From positions 536,416 to 600,415 of the forward strand of contig NW_019774169.1 of NCBI RefSeq assembly GCF_001039355.2: a DNA stretch of 64,000 nt. Direction: 5' to 3'. This DNA is from Lingula anatina. Lineage: Eukaryota > Brachiopoda > Lingulata > Lingulida > Lingulidae. This document shows, one piece after another, positions 62,557-64,000 of this stretch (position 1 is the stretch's first letter; every line of letters begins with the position of its first letter). The notes under the pieces are model-generated. The model was given only the letters and a program-made list of their open reading frames with translations. It searched no databases and had not been told where the DNA came from. Both the position numbers and the translations under genes were made by a program.

Positions 62557-63797
62557 TCTTCCTTGGCAGGATACTTAGTGTTCTATACTACGGATGCCAC
62601 TCAGAAGGACAGGGACTGGGTGGTAGAAGGTGTTCTGGGAGAGAAACTGTCCATTACCATTAAAGGCCTGACACCACACACAACATACTACTTCAAGGTG
62701 CAGGCCAGAAACAGCAAAGGTTATGGCCCTATGTCATCCACAGTTATCTACAGGACCCCCAGAGGTATGGAATACCTTTATATCATATATAGTATGTCTC
62801 CTACCTGTAAAAAGGGTTATTCTGTTCACAGTCAGTTTTGTTTGTCAGCAACAGATTTTGTCTTTGGGATTATGCTTGCCATTCAAAAAAATTGTCTTAT
62901 ATATGATCATGGATTGCACTCATTGCCTAGTGTGCACATGTATATATAGTTGGTTTCTGTGTTATGGTCAAAAAAAAAACACAGGCTGTACTGGAATATA
63001 TGCAACTCTGTTGAAGGAATTGCTTGATGTGTGAAATACTCCAAAAGGATTTTACAGACATGATAGTAGTGGTACTGTACCCATCTAATATTAGCATGAA
63101 ATTGAACCCTTTCTCATCTTGTGAATTACAATCTTAATGCAATGCCAGTAGTAAATGGAACTGCCTTTGCCATATTAAAACTGAAAACTGTTACACAAAC
63201 ATTCCTGTGGCTCTCTTTCAGCTGATGGTACAGGTGGTGGCCCCATCGATACCCCAGAGTATGACCCTAACACCCCAGGAGGAAAGTTGGGTCACCCAGG
63301 TATTGATGGACATGATATGGTCAATGTTATCATAGATGGCGCCAAAGAGATAGGTATGATAAAACTTCCCTCTTTACTCTAAGTTTTCAGATAGTATTGG
63401 TGAAAAAGTAAAACGCCATTTGTTTAAGAAGCATATTCCACTGCTTCAAGACCAGTCATATTTTTCAGCCTAGTAGGTTGCCCTTAGAGCGTCCTAAACA
63501 TTTAAAACTTAGGAAAATAAATAGTAAGCAATTTTAAAACATTGTCTGATTGATCATCTCTGGAGGCTTAAAGACCTTCAGCTCATTTCGGTTAGATGTT
63601 TTTTTTTTTCTGTTAACTTATAATGGAAATGTTTTTTCAGCAAACAATGAAGAGGAGGCTGAGAAGAACAAAGGTGGTATAAGCCAAAATGCCATGTGGA
63701 TCATCATTGCCTCCTGTGTCTGTGGTGTCATCATTGTCACTGTTATTGCTATTGTTGTCATTGTGTGCAGGAGGAAGAGCCCTGGGGAAAGAAGAAG
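29045..63797 (+). CDS. NEO1: Neogenin/DCC-type netrin and RGM receptor (5' 20 exons, partial)
   Basis: Type I membrane receptor of the DCC/neogenin/Frazzled/UNC-40 family. Family members bind netrins (axon guidance) and RGMs (bound by FN3 domains 5-6 in neogenin). The 20 exons join to one frame of 1159 codons plus 2 nt. Rough residues: signal peptide 1-29; Ig1 36-135; Ig2 139-235; Ig3 245-340; Ig4 343-433; Pro/Thr linker 435-465; FN3 domains at 466-555, 557-652, 654-755, 757-850, 860-958 and 960-1063; acidic stalk 1064-1124; membrane helix about 1126-1150, then Arg/Lys stop-transfer residues. Each Ig has its Cys pair, core Trp and DxGxYxC-type motif. The order 4 Ig + 6 FN3 + TM is diagnostic. 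Most introns are phase 1. The P1-P3 cytoplasmic motifs lie past the window. One receptor of this type is usual in invertebrates, so NEO1 stands for NEO1/DCC. Confidence 0.96.
40982..41068. repeat. Two 19-bp perfect palindromes
   Basis: ATTAAGAAA-T-TTTCTTAAT at 40982-41000 and CACCATAAT-A-ATTATGGTG at 41050-41068, each with 9-bp arms and a single central base, 49 bp apart in AT-rich DNA. Confidence 0.8.
43613..43613. other. Single N in neogenin intron 1
   Basis: Lies in a T run. Unlike the Ns at 10034 and 56235, I see no repeated sequence on its two sides, so it may be an unsized gap or an ambiguous base. Confidence 0.6.
43623..43733 (+). other. Small ORF followed at once by AATAAA
   Basis: A 36-codon frame beginning MAAVVTGSALLGIASSEYKV, with its stop overlapping AATAAA at 43732-43737. 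No family recognised. It could be chance or a fragment of a coding end brought next to the N. Confidence 0.2.
43769..43846 (+). promoter_or_regulatory. CpG-rich segment with CCAATATGGCGG start context
   Basis: The only CpG-dense patch noticed in intron 1. It holds a 25-codon frame beginning MADLLDDDVASARMHEKS, with the ATG inside a YY1-like AATATGGCGG. A possible donor GT lies at 43842. It looks like a promoter plus short first exon, either an alternative neogenin promoter, a nested gene, or DNA misjoined at 43613. No known protein recognised. Confidence 0.35.
50591..50765 (+). CDS. NEO1: Neogenin exon 2: first half of Ig1
   Basis: 175 nt, acceptor ATTTCAG, donor GTAAAA. Encodes the start of Ig1 with strand-B Cys in LLNCSAEN (also a glycosylation sequon) and core Trp in TQWIRDG. 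Leaves in phase 2. Confidence 0.94.
51036..51181 (+). CDS. NEO1: Neogenin exon 3: second half of Ig1
   Basis: 146 nt, acceptor TTTCAG, donor GTAAGT. Contains LNNGSLYF and the strand-F motif PDEGVYKCVATV, then GTLVSRAAKLQV, closely like the vertebrate DCC/neogenin Ig1 end. Confidence 0.95.
51182..51905 (+). other. Neogenin intron 3 with a strong hairpin near its donor
   Basis: 724 bp. At 51235-51280, about 53 nt after the donor, TGCATGCATGCG and GTGTGTG pair with CACACAC and GCATGCATGCA around a 6-nt loop, with a small bulge. Otherwise AT-rich and unremarkable. Confidence 0.7.
51906..52214 (+). CDS. NEO1: Neogenin exon 4: Ig2
   Basis: 309 nt, phase 1-1, a whole domain in one exon. Motifs: FTCAVDS, IVWFKGS and SDLGQYHCKSEY. 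Donor GTAAGT. Confidence 0.95.
52215..52994 (+). other. Neogenin intron 4 with (TAG)n microsatellite
   Basis: 780 bp, non-coding. A TAG trinucleotide array fills 52769-52823, ending 171 bp before the next exon. Nothing else was recognised. Confidence 0.8.
52995..53157 (+). CDS. NEO1: Neogenin exon 5: first half of Ig3
   Basis: 163 nt, acceptor CTTTTCAG, donor GTAAAT. Motifs: PRFIITPTDTTVLEGS, HLYCGANG and IMWLKSG. Leaves in phase 2. Confidence 0.94.
53158..54649 (+). other. Neogenin intron 5 with long poly-T runs
   Basis: 1492 bp. T20 at 54286-54305 and T46 at 54357-54402. An open frame of 139 codons on the minus strand (53402-53821) has no recognisable domain and is not called as a gene. 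Confidence 0.75.
54650..54795 (+). CDS. NEO1: Neogenin exon 6: second half of Ig3
   Basis: 146 nt, acceptor TTTTTCAG, donor GTATTG. Contains FSVVGLGSLRIESV and ADAGLYTCRAENNED. Leaves in phase 1. Confidence 0.95.
54796..55298 (+). other. Neogenin intron 6
   Basis: 503 bp, AT-rich, no recognisable element. Confidence 0.7.
55299..55574 (+). CDS. NEO1: Neogenin exon 7: Ig4
   Basis: 276 nt, phase 1-1, a complete domain. VAPRFVKEPESFYA, FDCEIYGNPTPKITWMKNG and SDDGLYQCFGENAVG are strongly like DCC/neogenin Ig4. GC content is higher than in surrounding introns. Confidence 0.97.
56088..56385. repeat. Exact 147-bp direct repeat flanking an N at 56235
   Basis: 56088-56234 and 56239-56385 are identical by eye, separated by N and TCT. 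The lack of any difference and the position of the N point to two overlapping contig ends that were joined without merging. Confidence 0.85.
56937..56982. repeat. Degenerate (CTAC)n microsatellite
   Basis: Tetranucleotide iterations of CTAC with CTAT and CCAC variants. Confidence 0.8.
58393..58612 (+). CDS. NEO1: Neogenin exon 8: Pro/Thr linker and start of FN3-1
   Basis: 220 nt, phase 1 to 2. Opens with DVPIPTPSPHTTQPTPPA, a probable extended and O-glycosylated linker. FN3-1 follows (SAPRELKAVMVGIRFITLKW). An internal acceptor TCCTGCAG at 58446 could drop the first 54 nt in frame. Confidence 0.93.
58613..58907 (+). other. Neogenin intron 8 with perfect hairpin
   Basis: CAGTTTCAAAAGTA (58674-58687) pairs perfectly with TACTTTTGAAACTG (58698-58711) around a 10-nt loop, 61 nt after the donor. 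Confidence 0.85.
58908..59050 (+). CDS. NEO1: Neogenin exon 9: end of FN3-1
   Basis: 143 nt. LLKPATRYTFRVLAANSHG is the FN3 strand E-F signature with its conserved Tyr. Sequon in MNTTST. Donor GTCAGT, phase 1. Confidence 0.95.
59280..59573 (+). CDS. NEO1: Neogenin exon 10: FN3-2
   Basis: 294 nt, phase 1-1, a whole domain. QITWSPPNKTNGNIREYKI and LRPYTECFFRVVAFNQNGPG. Donor GTACAC. Confidence 0.96.
59574..59908 (+). other. Neogenin intron 10
   Basis: 335 bp, AT-rich, nothing recognised. Confidence 0.7.
59909..59958 (+). CDS. NEO1: Neogenin exon 11: short start of FN3-3
   Basis: Only 50 nt. Encodes APSGPPQNVTVEPSTSN, the first FN3 strand with a sequon. The only phase-0 exit in the gene within this window. 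Both splice sites are canonical and the phase matches its neighbours. Confidence 0.9.
60195..60342 (+). CDS. NEO1: Neogenin exon 12: middle of FN3-3
   Basis: 148 nt. SILIQWEPPYSDERNGLITG contains the core Trp and the usual NG-x-I-x-GY turn. Exits in phase 1. Confidence 0.95.
60570..60680 (+). CDS. NEO1: Neogenin exon 13: end of FN3-3
   Basis: 111 nt. GLARDTTYSIRVAAVNTNGT is the E-F strand signature; ends in a short acidic linker. Donor GTGAGT. Confidence 0.95.
60843..61037 (+). CDS. NEO1: Neogenin exon 14: first part of FN3-4
   Basis: 195 nt, phase 1-1. MVVHWTPPVQDNVMIRGYRI followed by VDVSANERLYTIKNL. FN3-4 is part of the netrin-binding portion in the vertebrate homologues. Confidence 0.95.
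61298..61393 (+). CDS. NEO1: Neogenin exon 15: end of FN3-4
   Basis: 96 nt, phase 1-1. EYVVSLRAFNHKGVG closes the domain; TTRDESS starts the FN3-4/FN3-5 linker. Confidence 0.94.
61394..61710 (+). other. Neogenin intron 15 with T37 run
   Basis: 317 bp. A poly-T tract fills 61528-61564. It separates FN3-4 from FN3-5, a position of regulated splicing in vertebrate DCC. Confidence 0.8.
61711..62028 (+). CDS. NEO1: Neogenin exon 16: FN3-5
   Basis: 318 nt, phase 1-1, a full domain (VMVTWTDTTLGGNQ, LKPATMYEFAVKVINARRQS). FN3-5 and FN3-6 form the RGM-binding unit in neogenin. A second acceptor AG at 61715-61716 lies 6 nt inside the exon. Confidence 0.95.
62220..62339 (+). CDS. NEO1: Neogenin exon 17: first part of FN3-6
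   Basis: 120 nt, phase 1-1. APATAPRDLTPVPLPVS, then MLNWQPPKIPNGKIT. The donor is at the GKIT|GY turn, as in vertebrate paralogues. Confidence 0.95.
62496..62557. repeat. (ATT)n microsatellite in intron 17
   Basis: About 20 ATT units ending just 12 nt before the FN3-6 exon at 62570, so it overlaps the region where the branch point and pyrimidine tract must lie. Confidence 0.95.
62570..62764 (+). CDS. NEO1: Neogenin exon 18: end of FN3-6
   Basis: 195 nt, phase 1-1. YLVFYTTDATQKDRDWVVEG and LTPHTTYYFKVQARNSKGYG, the best-conserved FN3 of the family. Confidence 0.96.
62765..63221 (+). other. Neogenin intron 18
   Basis: 457 bp, non-coding, with frames open by chance at its start. Nothing else was recognised. 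Confidence 0.7.
63222..63353 (+). CDS. NEO1: Neogenin exon 19: juxtamembrane stalk
   Basis: 132 nt, phase 1-1. Rich in Gly, Pro and Asp (IDTPEYDPNTPGGKLGHPG). An internal donor-like CAGGTATTG at 63297 would shorten the stalk by 18 codons in frame. Confidence 0.92.
63641..63797 (+). CDS. NEO1: Neogenin exon 20: transmembrane helix
   Basis: 157 nt. Acidic segment NNEEEAEKNKGG, then about 25 hydrophobic residues starting MWIIIASCVCGVIIVTVIA, then CRRKSPGERRR. Leaves in phase 2 at donor GTCAGT; cytoplasmic exons continue past the window. Confidence 0.95.
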
Positions 63798-64000
63798 GTC
63801 AGTGACATTTTAAAAGATTTTTAGCTAAACAAGATATTTGGAATTAGATAAGATTATTTCTACAATTATGCTTAAAAATGTACAACTCTCAGAATAGCAG
63901 TGATGAAAAGTAAATAGGTTTATTTCTGTTATGATACTAAAATGTAGAACTGTTTGACTTGCCACAGTAAAAAAACACATGGGTGTAAAAGCTGAGCATA
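63798..64000 (+). other. Start of neogenin intron 20
   Basis: Non-coding to the end of the window. Confidence 0.7.

Overview
This is animal nuclear DNA: AT-rich, with GT-AG introns and large non-coding stretches. It probably comes from an invertebrate bilaterian. Gene content and high allelic divergence suggest a marine lophotrochozoan such as a mollusc, but this is a low-confidence inference. Two genes are readable, both on the + strand. The last three exons of a histidine acid phosphatase of the ACP6 (lysophosphatidic acid phosphatase type 6) family lie at 572-4084. Twenty exons of a neogenin/DCC netrin-RGM receptor lie at 29045-63797, from signal peptide to transmembrane helix. Its cytoplasmic tail lies beyond the window.

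Layout: 1-4084 is the 3' end of ACP6. 4085-9654 is intergenic and holds an (ATTT)n tract and an old tandem repeat of about 168 bp. 9655-28250 is a large apparent tandem duplication. 28251-29044 is the upstream region of neogenin, with several short uORFs. 29130-50590 is intron 1 (21.5 kb). 50591-63797 holds exons 2-20, which encode four Ig domains, six FN3 domains, a stalk and a membrane helix. The joined exons give one open frame of 1159 codons plus 2 nt with every splice phase consistent.

The most informative observation concerns 9655-28250. The segment 10035-18964 lies exactly between two single N bases, and nearly all of it has a slightly diverged counterpart in the flanking sequence (9655-9735 on the left, 19047-28250 on the right). 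This is what an unmerged second haplotype placed between two contigs looks like, not a real tandem duplication. If it is removed, the flanking haplotype carries an insertion whose two ends remain (9737-10033 and 18966-19046). The other haplotype has the empty site. The insertion has a terminal and a subterminal copy of a 14-bp inverted repeat, a 3' hairpin followed 9 nt later by CTAG, and no clear target duplication. These are hallmarks of the Helitron superfamily, perhaps the Helentron/Helitron2 type. The middle of the element is missing.

Other structure includes a fold-back element in both haplotypes, a minisatellite expanded in one haplotype only, an exact 147-bp duplication around another N in intron 7, a CpG-rich ATG segment next to an N in intron 1, and three frame-preserving alternative splice-site candidates in the neogenin linkers. 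No tRNA, rRNA or CRISPR was recognised.
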